From Coptodactyla brooksi (lineage: Eukaryota; Arthropoda; Insecta; Coleoptera; Scarabaeidae), in contig JAWQRM010000652.1 in assembly GCA_033557675.1 (NCBI GenBank), forward strand, positions 1 through 20,677: a DNA stretch of 20,677 bases. The letters run 5' to 3'. The position numbers were made by a program, and so were the translations under genes. Shown here piece by piece: positions 1-8,984 of the stretch (positions are counted from its first letter, which is position 1; every line of letters starts with the position of its first letter). The notes below the pieces were generated by a model that saw only the letters and a list, made by a program, of their open reading frames with translations, searched no databases and was not told where the DNA came from.

Positions 1-214
1 CTTTTTAGATACTATATTTACTGCCAAGACTGTTTCAAACGAATGCTACGCTGAGACTAACTAAATTGAGCTAAGATTTGGCTACAATGTAAGCAGAGCC
101 TAGTCCACGAAAGTATTTCCGAGAAAACTATCTTATCGCACATTGTAAATAAGGAGATCCAGTTACAAAAGACCATAGCGTCATAACAGCGTAGTTCGAT
201 TTAAAGTTTTAAAA

Positions 215-257
215 CACTCGGGCGCCGTATCGGCGCCGCTCGAGTGCAAAGGGTTAA
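215..257 (-). repeat. piggyBac-like transposon end with TTAA site and GC-rich hairpin
   Basis: Read on the - strand, the sequence starts TTAACCCTTTGCACTCG, which is the form of a piggyBac-family end: a TTAA target site followed by CCC. Just inside it, 215-246 forms a GC-rich imperfect palindrome (CACTCGGGCGCC facing its complement), unlike the AT-rich surroundings. The orientation places the element body to the left, running off the window start. The transposase fragment at 611-997 therefore lies outside this end and probably belongs to another copy. The partner end is not in the window. Confidence 0.6.
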
Positions 258-610
258 TCACGTCTGCCTTTTACGACTTACATCCTTCCAGCTACAAAAA
301 TACAAATGTCATACCCTTATCCCATAAATACTTATGTTTAATGCCCTACCTACATCTGAAAACTAACTATCTTGCCAGGTCAAGAAAAGTCCCAAAATAA
401 TAAATGTAAATGAGGGGGAAGAGAATCCTAGGACGCCAGAACCCAGGGTTTGATTTATTTATCCGTTAACAAAATGGTATTACAGTACTAAAAAGGCGAA
501 TGTTTCCCTCCATGATCATTTTACAGATTCTCATAGTATACTACACATCGACGTCTAGAATTACTACCAACATCTTCTAAACAATACTGTGGCTGTTTAT
601 CGCTTTCTCC
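258..610. other. No gene seen
   Basis: This 350-bp stretch is AT-rich and non-coding on both strands. It may be further decayed transposon sequence, but I recognise nothing in it. Confidence 0.4.
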
Positions 611-997
611 TTATTTGATGTCTATCTGTAATAATTCCATTGTAACAGCCTCTTTGAATTTTGTGATGGACATTTTTTTGTTGGCTACTTCCTGGTGTAA
701 AACAAAAGCATTTACAAGTGCAGTGCCAACTAGAAGTTCAATTGCTAATTTGCGATACTGTTTTACTACTCTACGCAATGATGTACTGTATGCTTTCATC
801 TGGTCTGACATATCTATGTAAGTTTCCGTTTCCTTACGGCTGTAGCTGATAGTTACATGTTCTGATGTATGTTTTGTACTCAACGTCAAAACGTCTCTTT
901 TATTTTTACATTTTTGTACTACTATACCAGTATTACTTTCGGCGGTTTCAGTCTTTCCTTTTTTTAGTTTTTTGTCTATAACTTGCTTAGGATTCAA
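611..997 (-). pseudogene. piggyBac transposase, C-terminal fragment
   Basis: This 128-codon frame matches the C-terminal half of piggyBac-family (DDE_Tnp_1_7 type) transposases. Recognisable blocks are GIVVQKCKNKRDVLTLSTKH, then YIDMSDQMKAYSTSLRR, which is the xDxxDQM block holding the last catalytic aspartate, then YRKLAIELLVGTALVNAFVLH, the conserved hydrophobic helix region (quoted here in part). The frame opens at a TTG rather than an ATG, so it is a fragment and not a gene start. A short stretch between TISYSRKE and the DQM block is missing compared with the family, and the first two catalytic aspartates are absent. No Cys-rich tail follows. It is a dead relic with no partner ends in place. 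Confidence 0.85.
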
Positions 998-1284
998 TTT
1001 TCAATTGAACTACATATACTTCTTCATTTGCAGTGTAGTCTATTATGCTGGACGGGTTGACAGTTGTAAGGGGTAGGGCCAGGGGCTCTGTATCCTTAAA
1101 CTAGATAAAACGAGGATGAGAAACGCTGTACGGGGAGGTATTGTGTTAATGGTTAGTAGGGATAAAGTAAGGAAACGCTTAATTGGTCTCCTAATGATTG
1201 CTAAAAACCAATTAAGAAACAATTAAGTGTCGCCTTTTAGGTATATATAGCATCTTATTCCAGTTAGTAGTTAGCATCATCATC

Positions 1285-1327
1285 GCTCCTGATGATGCTA
1301 ACTTGGTTAGCGAAACGTGCGTTGAGC
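1285..1327 (+). ncRNA. Hammerhead-ribozyme-like motif A
   Basis: The elements of a hammerhead fold occur in order: stem I strand GCTC, core CTGATGA, stem II GCTAAC/GTTAGC with loop TTG, core GAA, stem III ACG/CGT with a 2-nt loop, H17 = T, and closing stem I strand GAGC. The cleavage triplet would be GUU, which fits NUH but is not the preferred GUC. One extra base (T1296) sits between the core and stem II, which standard hammerheads lack, so activity is uncertain. The following sequence (1328-1362, ending TTTTGGCGTAGTGGTGAC) recurs elsewhere in the window, which marks this as part of a dispersed repeat. Penelope-like retroelements and retrozymes are known carriers of hammerhead motifs. Confidence 0.5.
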
Positions 1328-1589
1328 ATCCTTTTTTCACATTTTGGCGTAGTGGTGACTTAGAAACTAGGTTTCCGATACATGCACTGGACATAGAACC
1401 CTAAACCATCACAGAACCACCCGCAGGTTTATCAGCCGCCCAAATATTTTTCATATTAAATTCTGTTTGGTTGCCGCCGTACATAAGCTCTGCCGTCTGA
1501 TTTGAGCATATTAAATTTACTCGCGTCAATACACAAGATACTCAATTATAGATTTTTCCAAGTATAGGCCTAATATTTTGACATTGACT

Positions 1590-1717
1590 GAATGTAAACT
1601 GTTGGTTTGGAACCTTTAATTTTGTAGCAAAATTAAGCAATTGGTTACCATTTAACCAAACCAGCAAATTAACTGTCCAACACACGTTTTGCTGACCATG
1701 TCAGCGTCATCGGTAGT
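1590..1717 (-). repeat. Degenerate hammerhead-like motif B with repeat tail
   Basis: On the - strand, 1713-1707 reads CCGATGA, followed by a perfect 6-bp stem II (GCTGAC, loop ATG, GTCAGC) at 1705-1691, then AAAAC where GAAAC is expected, and a weak stem III. Two core positions are mutated (CTGATGA to CCGATGA, GAAA to AAAA), so it should be inactive, but stem II is intact. The tail (to 1590) contains AAATGGTAACCA and AATTAAAGGTTCCA and aligns with the tail of motif D near the window end. It is inverted relative to motif A. Confidence 0.5.
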
Positions 1718-1739
1718 GACAAGAGACACGAGGACTTAA

Positions 1740-2115
1740 AAACTACTGCAGAAAGCAGTTAAACATATTTTGCTTCTGGTGTGATTTTTCTAACCCAATA
1801 TGTCCATTAGTGCATTCAATGTTTGTTATTTTAAGGTGTAATAAGACACAAGTTAATCAGATGTTCATTTTTTCTCTATAATATTAACCGTTATCTTTGT
1901 ATCTTACTGAAACTTCAAAAACATAATAAAATTAAAATATATTTTCCTTCTTTACCCTTGAGCATATGTTATTTATGGTTAATTATTGGTTATAGACAAA
2001 TATTATTTACCGTGGCCCTTCTTGGAGTATCTCTTTTTCTTCCTTGAAATCGTTCCCTTACTGTGTTTTCTATTTCTTTCCAATATTCTTACTGTTTTTC
2101 CATTATTCAAGCTCT
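1740..2115. other. AT-rich sequence without recognised content
   Basis: There is no convincing reading frame or RNA gene between the motif B repeat and the Harbinger element. Open stretches on the + strand near 1986-2115 are low-complexity T-rich translations. Confidence 0.4.
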
Positions 2116-2118
2116 TAA

Positions 2119-2156
2119 AGCTGGGCATTCACATACGGATCTGTCCGACGGATATG
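2119..2156 (+). repeat. Harbinger left terminal inverted repeat
   Basis: It starts AGCTGGGCATTCACATACGG and is preceded by TAA. It pairs with 3891-3928, with five mismatches over 38 positions. Confidence 0.85.
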
Positions 2157-2536
2157 ACCGTTAGTAGTGTATGGTGTACAAATCCCCATGTGTGCTTATC
2201 GTCTGTGTCTCGCTCGCCGTCTGTGGTCTGAGAGGACCACAGAGAGAATCTACTAGATATACCTGCAGTGAATGCATTTAGTTGATGATTTATTGTATAA
2301 ATTTCGTCTAGGGAATAATTAACAAGCAATCAAAATACCCCCATTGCAGGCATGAATGCTTAGCTTGCATTATAAACAACATAAAATCCGTTTAGCTGGA
2401 ATAGCGGTTATGGACATGTAAATGCACTGAGGTACAGACACAAAGAGGCGTGAATGCTTTGCTTGCATTACGTAGAACATTAAAGGCTAGGTAGTTCAAA
2501 ATCGTCATTCATTATACTGTAAAGAAGCAATTTAAA

Positions 2537-3496
2537 ATGTCTTTTGTAGACAATAAAGATTTTTGGGAAAATTTCATCTTATTGTATAAATCTCAGCTTT
2601 GTTTGTGGAATATTAAAAGTAAAGAATATTCCAATAAGCAGCTGAGAAGGGTAAACTGTTAGTAAAAAGAATGTCAAGAATTGTGCTCTGAAGCAGATGT
2701 GACGTGTGAAAAAAAATTAACTCTACGCATTCGTTTTCGATTTGAATTGAGAGAGAGCAGAAAATCAAAGCGAAGTGGCGTGGCAGCAGATACAGTTCAT
2801 TAACCATCGCTTTGGTATTTCAATTCAATGTTGTTCACCATGGATTAGGAAGATGTTAGATCTGAAACATCTTCAATAGCATCACCTGTAATTGTAAGCT
2901 GTAACCAGAACGATAGTGAACACGAAATAAATGTAAGTTGAATTTTTTATAATAATCGATTTATTTTAAATTATGCAAATTTATAAAGTAATTTATGAAG
3001 TAAAATAATAATGGTATAATTTTAATAATTATAATATTTAACACACTTGACACTCTTGAACTTCAAATTAGATCATATCTTCTTGAAATTTCAGTCTTTC
3101 TTCATTATTATAGTATAGTTCAGTTATTTAAAGGTATAATTATTTCTAGATGTTTCTGGATGCAGCGAGTGCTGCTCTCACAACAAAGTCCAGATATCAT
3201 CTATTTGGTGTAAGTATCAGAACTGACCTGGAGACTATGGAAGTGTGCCAGAGGTGCCTTATGGCAAACTTGAAAAGCTTACTGAAAGCTGTACGTTTGC
3301 GGTACTCTTTAACACAGAGCAATGGACTGGTTGTTCAAATCCTGCTTTCCAAGTTCGTTTTTATCAGAATTATTTGAATATGTATAGTGGATATCTGTTA
3401 GAACAGACAACATCATCTAGAAGTTTCATGCAGTTACAACCTACTCCATCAACAACGCAACATTCCACAAATATAACACAAAATACTTCATGCTGA
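2537..3496 (+). pseudogene. Harbinger-associated MADF-domain gene, two exons, decayed
   Basis: From ATG 2537 one frame reads through a full MADF (Myb/SANT-like DNA-binding) domain: WENFILLYKSQLCLWNIKSK, later RFRFELRESRKSKRSG, and PSLWYFNSMLFTMD. In-frame stops interrupt it at 2660, 2663, 2801 and 2846. Exon 1 ends at 2932 with donor GTAAGT. Exon 2 starts at 3150 after TATTTCTAG in the same phase and encodes FLDAASAALTTKSRYHLFG and the start of the C-terminal motif typical of these proteins. A frameshift near 3300 moves the rest (AVLFNTEQWTG onward) to another frame that ends at 3496. AATAAA follows at 3569-3574. In Harbinger elements such a protein partners the transposase for nuclear import and end binding. 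The two-exon structure and the MADF identity are clear; function is lost. Confidence 0.8.
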
Positions 3497-3758
3497 CACT
3501 TAGGCAGCAACCAGTTTGAGGAATTTTTAGCATTTAAAAAATAGTTGTTAATTTTACGTAAAAGCAATAATAAAAAATATGTACCAACCATCAAAAACTC
3601 GTGTTTCAGTGTCGTCTAACATGTTTCGGGTGTATAATTATCAAGCAGCTATGGTGATATTACACAAGTAAGCTTCATGTCATTAACAAATCATTATGTT
3701 CCGTTATTTCTTGCTGTTTTGATAAATTTATACGAGTGTATTCTTTTCTTTTTAAATA

Positions 3759-3845
3759 CTACTGTTTAGACCATAATCTTTTCTTTTTTCTGTCATCAAA
3801 TAATAAGTGCTCCCCAATCAGTGCAATTTTTGCTGCATTGTCCAT
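3759..3845 (-). pseudogene. Harbinger transposase, N-terminal stub
   Basis: This short frame of 28 codons starts with ATG and reads MDNAAKIALIGEHLL then FDDRKKKRLWSKQ before a TAG. The Lys/Arg-rich KKKRLW stretch after an N-terminal helix is the usual opening of HARBI1-like transposases. It lies just inside the right inverted repeat, where the transposase gene is expected to begin. Nothing further of the nuclease domain can be found downstream on this strand, so most of the gene was deleted. A possible donor (ACA|GTAGTA) overlaps the stop, so the frame may once have been spliced. The call relies on position as much as on sequence. Confidence 0.55.
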
Positions 3846-3890
3846 TTCATGTCCGTATGTGTGTGTCCGACTTTGGATTTGTCCGTCAAA

Positions 3891-3928
3891 CATATCCGCC
3901 AGACAGATCCGCATGTGAATGCTCCGCT
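3891..3928 (-). repeat. Harbinger right terminal inverted repeat
   Basis: The reverse complement begins AGCGGAGCATTCACATGCGG, matching the left end, and it is followed by TAA. Confidence 0.85.
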
Positions 3929-3931
3929 TAA

Positions 3932-4230
3932 GTCTATATAGTGAATTTGTTTATATCCCTCATGTTACATTTATAAATAAATAAATGGTTCAAAAATATG
4001 TCTACAATAAATCTGCTTAGTCTGTTTAGGATTTTCATTTAAAAAAATAAATAAAAGGCAGTAATTGTTTTAAATGACACTTTAAGTTAAATTAAATGGT
4101 GTATGATGCTTATGGTACTTATATTTCTGAACTGTTTATTTTTAAATGCAATACTGCTATTTATTTTGAAACACTGTTAGAAGTATAATTAGATAAAATC
4201 AACTAAGACAATATTCACATTTATTTCTAG
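3932..4230. other. Probable intron sequence upstream of the first zinc-finger exon
   Basis: This AT-rich stretch ends in a good acceptor (ATTTATTTCTAG at 4219-4230). No reading frame is seen. Confidence 0.5.
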
Positions 4231-4373
4231 AAGAAAAAACGAAGAGATCAACCAACAAAGAGCTATTACCATTGCCGTTGGTGTTTGGAAATCTTTACCA
4301 GCCTTAAAATGTATAAGAGGCATGTATCTCAGGAGCACGATGCGATAATTGAGTGTACAAACTGTCATAAAAC
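4231..4373 (+). CDS. C2H2 zinc-finger protein, internal exon
   Basis: This 143-bp exon lies between the acceptor TTTATTTCTAG and the donor AC|GTACGT. The frame (phase 0 in, phase 2 out) encodes a basic start, KKKRRDQPTKSYYH, then a complete C2H2 finger, CRWCLEIFTSLKMYKR followed by HVSQEH (C-x2-C-x12-H-x4-H), and the first half of a second finger, CTNCHKT. Joining its last two bases to the exon at 10078 gives ACT TTT CAA and completes that finger as CTNCHKTFQSNGELSEH. This agreement of phase, sequence and splice sites is the main evidence. The second finger then reads HTCC, so its fourth ligand is not a normally spaced histidine and the finger is degenerate. Earlier exons, including the start codon, are not recognised in the window. 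Confidence 0.8.
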
Positions 4374-5149
4374 GTACGTATCAAACTCTTGTATTTAAGC
4401 ATATAAGCACCCTATCTAAATGTGAGGGCATTATATTATTAGCAGAATAACAGTCATTATACCAATATCATAATGTTCCCTTATGAGTGCTAAATATTTT
4501 ACATATATCAATTTTACTTATAATGTAAAATTGAGTTAAAAATTTGTTTGACAGTTATCCACCAATTTTCAGTTGAAAATGACAACATATTTATTTGACA
4601 ACCTAAAATTTTACTTTAGAACACTTCAAGAAAATATAGGGTTTCACTTTTGCATTTCACAATGAGCTCTGTGCAAAAAAATAATATAAGTACTATTTAA
4701 GTGCAATGCTAATAATTAATAAACTGCCTTGTTCAAGCTTATTAAATATTCATGTTATGCTACAGAATAGCGTATGATTGATGAAAGCACTGCTTTGAAA
4801 TTTTCACTCTTAACTGCATTTTTTAATTTGTTCATTATCAAATCAATTTTCAAAGCAATGGATAGGTCGAACATTAGTGTTATTTGTGTATCCTACATGA
4901 TTGATGCACCACACGCAAGTTATGATCCATCATGAAACACTCCAACCAGTTTAATAGAGGATAACGAATCTCCAAACCGTAGTTTATTGCAAATAAAAGT
5001 AGGAAGCAAGGAATCCTAATGCTTGTTGATAAACTAAGGCTGCTTCAACAAGAGGTCTGAATTTAAATTTCGTTTGTAATGTGAGAGCTCTAATGTACAG
5101 GTGTTCTGATTATTAGTTTGAGAGTGCTACACGCAGGAGCAGACACATA

Positions 5150-6035
5150 CCTGTAATAGTGAAAAACACATTACTAAATTGGAGAAAGTTTTTTTTTTAC
5201 TTTGTATAGAAGCAAGAAAAAGTAAATTCATATGGGGACATTTTTTCGGAAACTGGTTGCAGACTGCGCATGGTTTTGGGTAAAAAAAAGCACTAAGTAA
5301 CAAAGCAGTCCGTAATGTAATAAAAAAATTCCAAGAGAATGGTTCGGTAAAATACGTATAGTGCTGGTTATTCTGTTGAAAACATAGCCACACCAAGTGA
5401 CTGTGCGGTCGAGAGTCCAGATATTTCAATTCGCTATTTTAAACGAACAATGAAGACCTGTGGTTACATGTTACGAGGTTCATTTGGGAATTTGTCAATT
5501 TTGGAACAATAGCAAGTTAATGCAAAGTTTTCGAAAAAATGTATCTTTCATGATGAGGCGCATTTGCAATTTAATGGCTATATAAACAAGCAAATCTCCC
5601 ATATTTGGGACACTGAAAGTCTACATGTGTTGCTTGAGAAACTAATGTATCCATCACGAGTAACTGGACGGTGGACATGCACTAACTGTGAATGGTGTGC
5701 AGTGTCGCGACATGTTGACTGAGTTTTTGTCATGCGAATTGGATGGAATAGATGTGGAGGACATATGCTTCCAACAAGACTATGTGACCGGCTAAAATGC
5801 TATAGAAAGTACAATGCCAAAATCGATCATTGTGCTATCTAATGCCGTTGAACTTCTTTTTTTGGGGCCATGTGCAGGAAAAGGTCTGTGTGAATAAACC
5901 ACAAATAAATGAAGACTGGGAAGAACATAAGATGCGTCATTGCTTAAATAAAACATTTATGTGAAACTGTCATCCAAGACTTTGTCAAAAGAAGGACGGC
6001 ATGTCAGATGAGTAGTAGCTGACATTTGACTCTAT
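5150..6035 (+). pseudogene. Tc1/mariner-superfamily (IS630-like) DDE transposase relic, copy 1
   Basis: Reading across frames recovers the helix-turn-helix plus DDE_3 transposase often found in insect genomes. Pieces in order are KAVRNVIKKFQENGSV (helix-turn-helix), DEAHFQLNGYINKQ (first catalytic Asp), an MYPSRVT block, VNGVQCRDMLTEFL, DVEDICFQQD (second Asp), and PLNFFFWGHVQEKVCVNKPQ, where the family has PLDFFLWG. Many stops and frame changes separate these blocks, and the Asp of the last block is replaced by Asn. The C-terminal RGGHL-type motif is represented by KEGRHVR near 6000. It is inactive, sits inside the zinc-finger gene intron, and its terminal repeats were not identified. Confidence 0.8.
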
Positions 6036-6329
6036 ATTCAAATAAAAATATCAACGGAAATTGGAAAAATTATGTATTTAATTTCAAATATAAATCTAGA
6101 TCAATTGTTGAGACATCTTATCTATATATTGGAAACAATACGCAGTGATAGAATCAGTTGCCAATGTGGGTTCTCTATTCTTGCAGCCACTACAACCTCT
6201 GCAGTTTTGAGAGCGGAGGAATATTCGCCTAACTGACCAAATGTAATGTTCAACTCTGCTGAGCATGTAGTACATGAGGTGAAAATTGCTGGTGGCGGTA
6301 CTCGCCACCCAAGAATGAATCGAAAAGCA
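6036..6329. other. Unassigned sequence between two transposon relics
   Basis: The - strand has two overlapping open frames of 70-75 codons (around 6096-6349), one with the stretch RFILGWRVPPPAIFTSCTTC. I do not recognise them. They may be part of another repeat or chance. Confidence 0.3.
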
Positions 6330-7280
6330 TTATGCTCTATCAAAAACAATCATTTGTCAATGGTTTAACGCTTTTAAAAGCAGTCGTACGAACACTGACG
6401 ATGCTACACGTTCTGGATGTCCAGTTGAGGCAACAACTCCAGAAAACAACAATAAAGTCCACTCTATTGTTTTGGATGACCATAAAGTGAAAGTAAGGGA
6501 GATAGCCGACACCATAAAGATATCTACAGGATGGGTATGACATTTTATGTGAGTATCTACATAAAAAAAACTGTGCAAGGTGGGTGCCGCAACGGCAAGG
6601 TATCGATAACTTAGAACACGCTTTGGAGCTATTAAAGCGTAATCTAAACCAGCTTTCCATTGATTCGTAACAATGGATGCAACATGGATCCATTACCACA
6701 CCTGAGCCTAAAAGGTAGTCTGCAGAGTGGTTGAAACCTGGCGAAAGCCGTCCAAAGCAACCAAAGACGCAACAATTGGCTGGAAAGCTTTTGACCAGTA
6801 TTTTTTGGAAGACACGTAGCATAGTATTCATTGACTATCTTGAGACAAGAAAAACAATCAGAGGAGATTGTACAGCATTAGCGGACCACTTGAATGACGA
6901 AATTAAGAAAAAAAAGGCCGTACATGGTGAAAAAAGTACTGTTTCACCAAGACGGTGCACCATTTCGCACATCAATGAAAGTAGTGGCAAAATTGAATGA
7001 ATTAAGTCAACTGTTACCAACAACTACTATTATTTGTTTCCCAATTTGAAGAGATGGCTCCAGGGGAAGAGATTTACATCAAATGAGGATGTCAAATGTG
7101 AAACTGATCCATATTTTGAAACCCTCTACAAATCATGTTACATGAAAGGTATGCAAATGTTAGATACCTGTTGGAATAAGAGTATCGTTCTTGAACAAAA
7201 AACTATGTTGAAGAATAAAATTGATTTTTGACAAAAAATGTTTTCATTGCTAGTCCCAGTACGTTTCACCCTATGTAGTA
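6330..7280 (+). pseudogene. mariner transposase relic
   Basis: Across frames this reads as a mariner transposase: NTDDATRSGCPVEATTPEN, KVREIADTIKIST (helix-turn-helix), CARWVPR, MDATWIHYHT (first catalytic Asp block, VDETWIHYYTPE in the family), SAEWLKPGESRPKQPKTQ, FIDYLETRKTI, KVLFHQDGAPFRTSM (second Asp), and PNLKRWLQGKRFTSNEDVK. The block that normally carries the third aspartate of the DD34D triad, between the HQD block and PNLK, is shrunk and the motif is missing, so the enzyme cannot be active. Sequence after the stop (7247-7278, TAGTCCCAGTACGTTTCACC) resembles the right inverted repeat of irritans-type mariners. No matching left end was found. Confidence 0.85.
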
Positions 7281-7397
7281 ATTACTTTGATTGTAGCTTC
7301 ATCACATTAGAAACTTTGAACTTTTTCCAGCTTATTCTCATAATTTCATTGGAAGTTACAGGGTGGAGGTAAATAGAAAAACAAAGGAATCTTTCAA

Positions 7398-7790
7398 GTG
7401 TGCAAGACTACAATCCGCTTAGGTTTAGAAATTTTTAAAAATCTGTTCAGATTCAGTAATTTGTTAGAAGTAGATATAATCTTGCTAACCAGAAATCAGT
7501 TTGGCAGAGCAACTTATGACACTCAAACTTCTTTGTTTTATAATCATCGAGTTCATCGAAACCACTTATCATTCAGAATATATTTTTCAAATCATTGCCT
7601 GAATCCAGTGATGTCACGAGGCACTCAGGCACGTTTATCTAAATCAGTCGAATGTGTCATAATGTGTAGAATATTCACAATCAAAGAGGGGCAAAAGAGG
7701 GACAAAAGCTTCGAATTTAGGAAAGATATGCATATAATATTTTTTGATTCAAAGCCCTTAAAGAGCTGGGAACTAATGAAAAAATTATAA
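7398..7790 (+). other. Unexplained open frame, 130 codons
   Basis: This frame is open for 130 codons inside the zinc-finger intron, just after the mariner relic. Random DNA this AT-rich rarely stays open so long. The translation is basic and rich in Phe, Leu, Asn and Arg, with no signal peptide, membrane span or motif I recognise. It might be the fading frame of another transposon protein or a chance run. No splice sites or polyadenylation signal clearly belong to it. Confidence 0.25.
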
Positions 7791-8984
7791 AATTAGAAAA
7801 AATAATACTATAAAGGATAGAAAACAATGAGAATAAAAGGACAACCTTCGAAAAAATTCTGGACTACTATACCACTAGGGATACTACAATTAATAATTTT
7901 GCAGTCCCTAAGATTAAACAAATATGAGCAAATATGGAGTCAAACTGGAGCATCAAGTTGTTCTTAAATCTTGGTGTTGTAGTTGTTTCTAAATAATTTT
8001 GACATACTTATAGTTATCAAAAGTGAGTTTACACAGAAATTTATAAGGTAAATTTAGAGCTCAATTTGCAGCTATCTCCTCTGGGTTTATTTGTATAAAC
8101 CGTTCTATTGTTTCACTGTTTCTATGGTACTGTTGCAATGTTTCCAATATTCGTGCGACTAGATGTTAAAATTTACATACTAGTCAATGTTGTTGAATAA
8201 AAACATAAAAATGACTAAGAAAATAAAGCTGAAGGGCAGAGTACCAGATGTGGCGATGTAAATAAAGATTAAGCAAATGCACACGTTTAAGCAAATAAAC
8301 GAAATCTTCTGTGGAAATTCAATTGCTAGTTTTAATTATGGAAGTATACAAATTTAAGCTTACACCAGTGACTTATATAAAGCTATACTGGGATCAAATA
8401 TACTAGATATTATTTATTTATTTAATCATTTACTTGAAATAAGGAAGTGTTTTATTTCGAATATTTCCTTGTTTTAATTAAAACGTCGAAATATTTTTGA
8501 ACCAAAATTTTGCCAATTTTTATTATTTTTAGATCCATATATATCTATATAGACGGTCAGTTGAAAGTTAATGACTGTCGAAACTAAACTACCAAAGATA
8601 CTTGGAGGTGTACTAATGTCTCATCTATTTACACCATATAAAATAATAAGACAGTATATTTTAACAATGAAATATGCACAATTCTATATTTTGTCTATAA
8701 ACTTATTAAAATTATTTTATTTTTATATTTTAAGTTCTGTAATGTTGAATAACTTCTTACAAGCATTTTGGTGTGATAAAGTCATTACTCTATTAAAACT
8801 TCCATCAACATTTTCCCAAAACTACAGTGCCAACCAGAATCATCATGCTGACGTTTAACAAAGAGAGCTAGGTTCACAAAGATCATCATGAAAGTATTGA
8901 AGAAGACACGGAAAAATGTGGAAAATGATACACTTTTGCAGCAGTAATGTTCTATTTAATACAAATTATGTATTGAATATGATA

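Larger units (their letters stand above)
2119..3928. mobile_element. PIF/Harbinger DNA transposon, 1.8 kb, decayed
   Basis: The element is bounded by 38-bp inverted repeats (2119-2156 and 3891-3928, 33 of 38 positions alike; core CATTCACATRCGGATCTGTC) and flanked by the 3-bp direct duplication TAA at 2116-2118 and 3929-3931. A TWA duplication is typical of PIF/Harbinger. The inside agrees: a MADF-domain gene relic on the + strand and the first codons of a Harbinger-type transposase on the - strand, the usual two-gene layout of the superfamily. The transposase body with its DDE residues is gone, so this is an internally deleted, immobile copy. It also holds an imperfect 37-bp direct duplication (2349-2385 and 2447-2484, GAATGCTTWGCTTGCATTA). 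Confidence 0.85.

Noticed and set aside
2840..2932. Apparent first exon of the zinc-finger gene: ATG in a perfect CACCATGG context, a donor GTAAGT and a phase that would join the exon at 4231
   Set aside because: The ATG is the Met of LFTMD inside a decayed MADF domain whose frame runs from 2537, and the stretch lies between Harbinger terminal repeats. The phase match with the zinc-finger exon is coincidental.
3227..3496. Protein-like frame of about 89 codons ending before an AATAAA, considered as an independent gene or alternative last exon
   Set aside because: It is the frameshifted continuation of MADF exon 2; the C-terminal motif starts in the neighbouring frame at 3150.
3600..3645. Further hammerhead-like site on the - strand (CTTGATAA followed by CCCGAAACATGTT)
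   Set aside because: No stem II can be formed between the two core blocks and the first block departs from CUGANGA.
8571..8858. 95-codon frame on the + strand
   Set aside because: The translation is low-complexity Leu/Tyr/Phe from AT-rich DNA, with no motif and no splice context.
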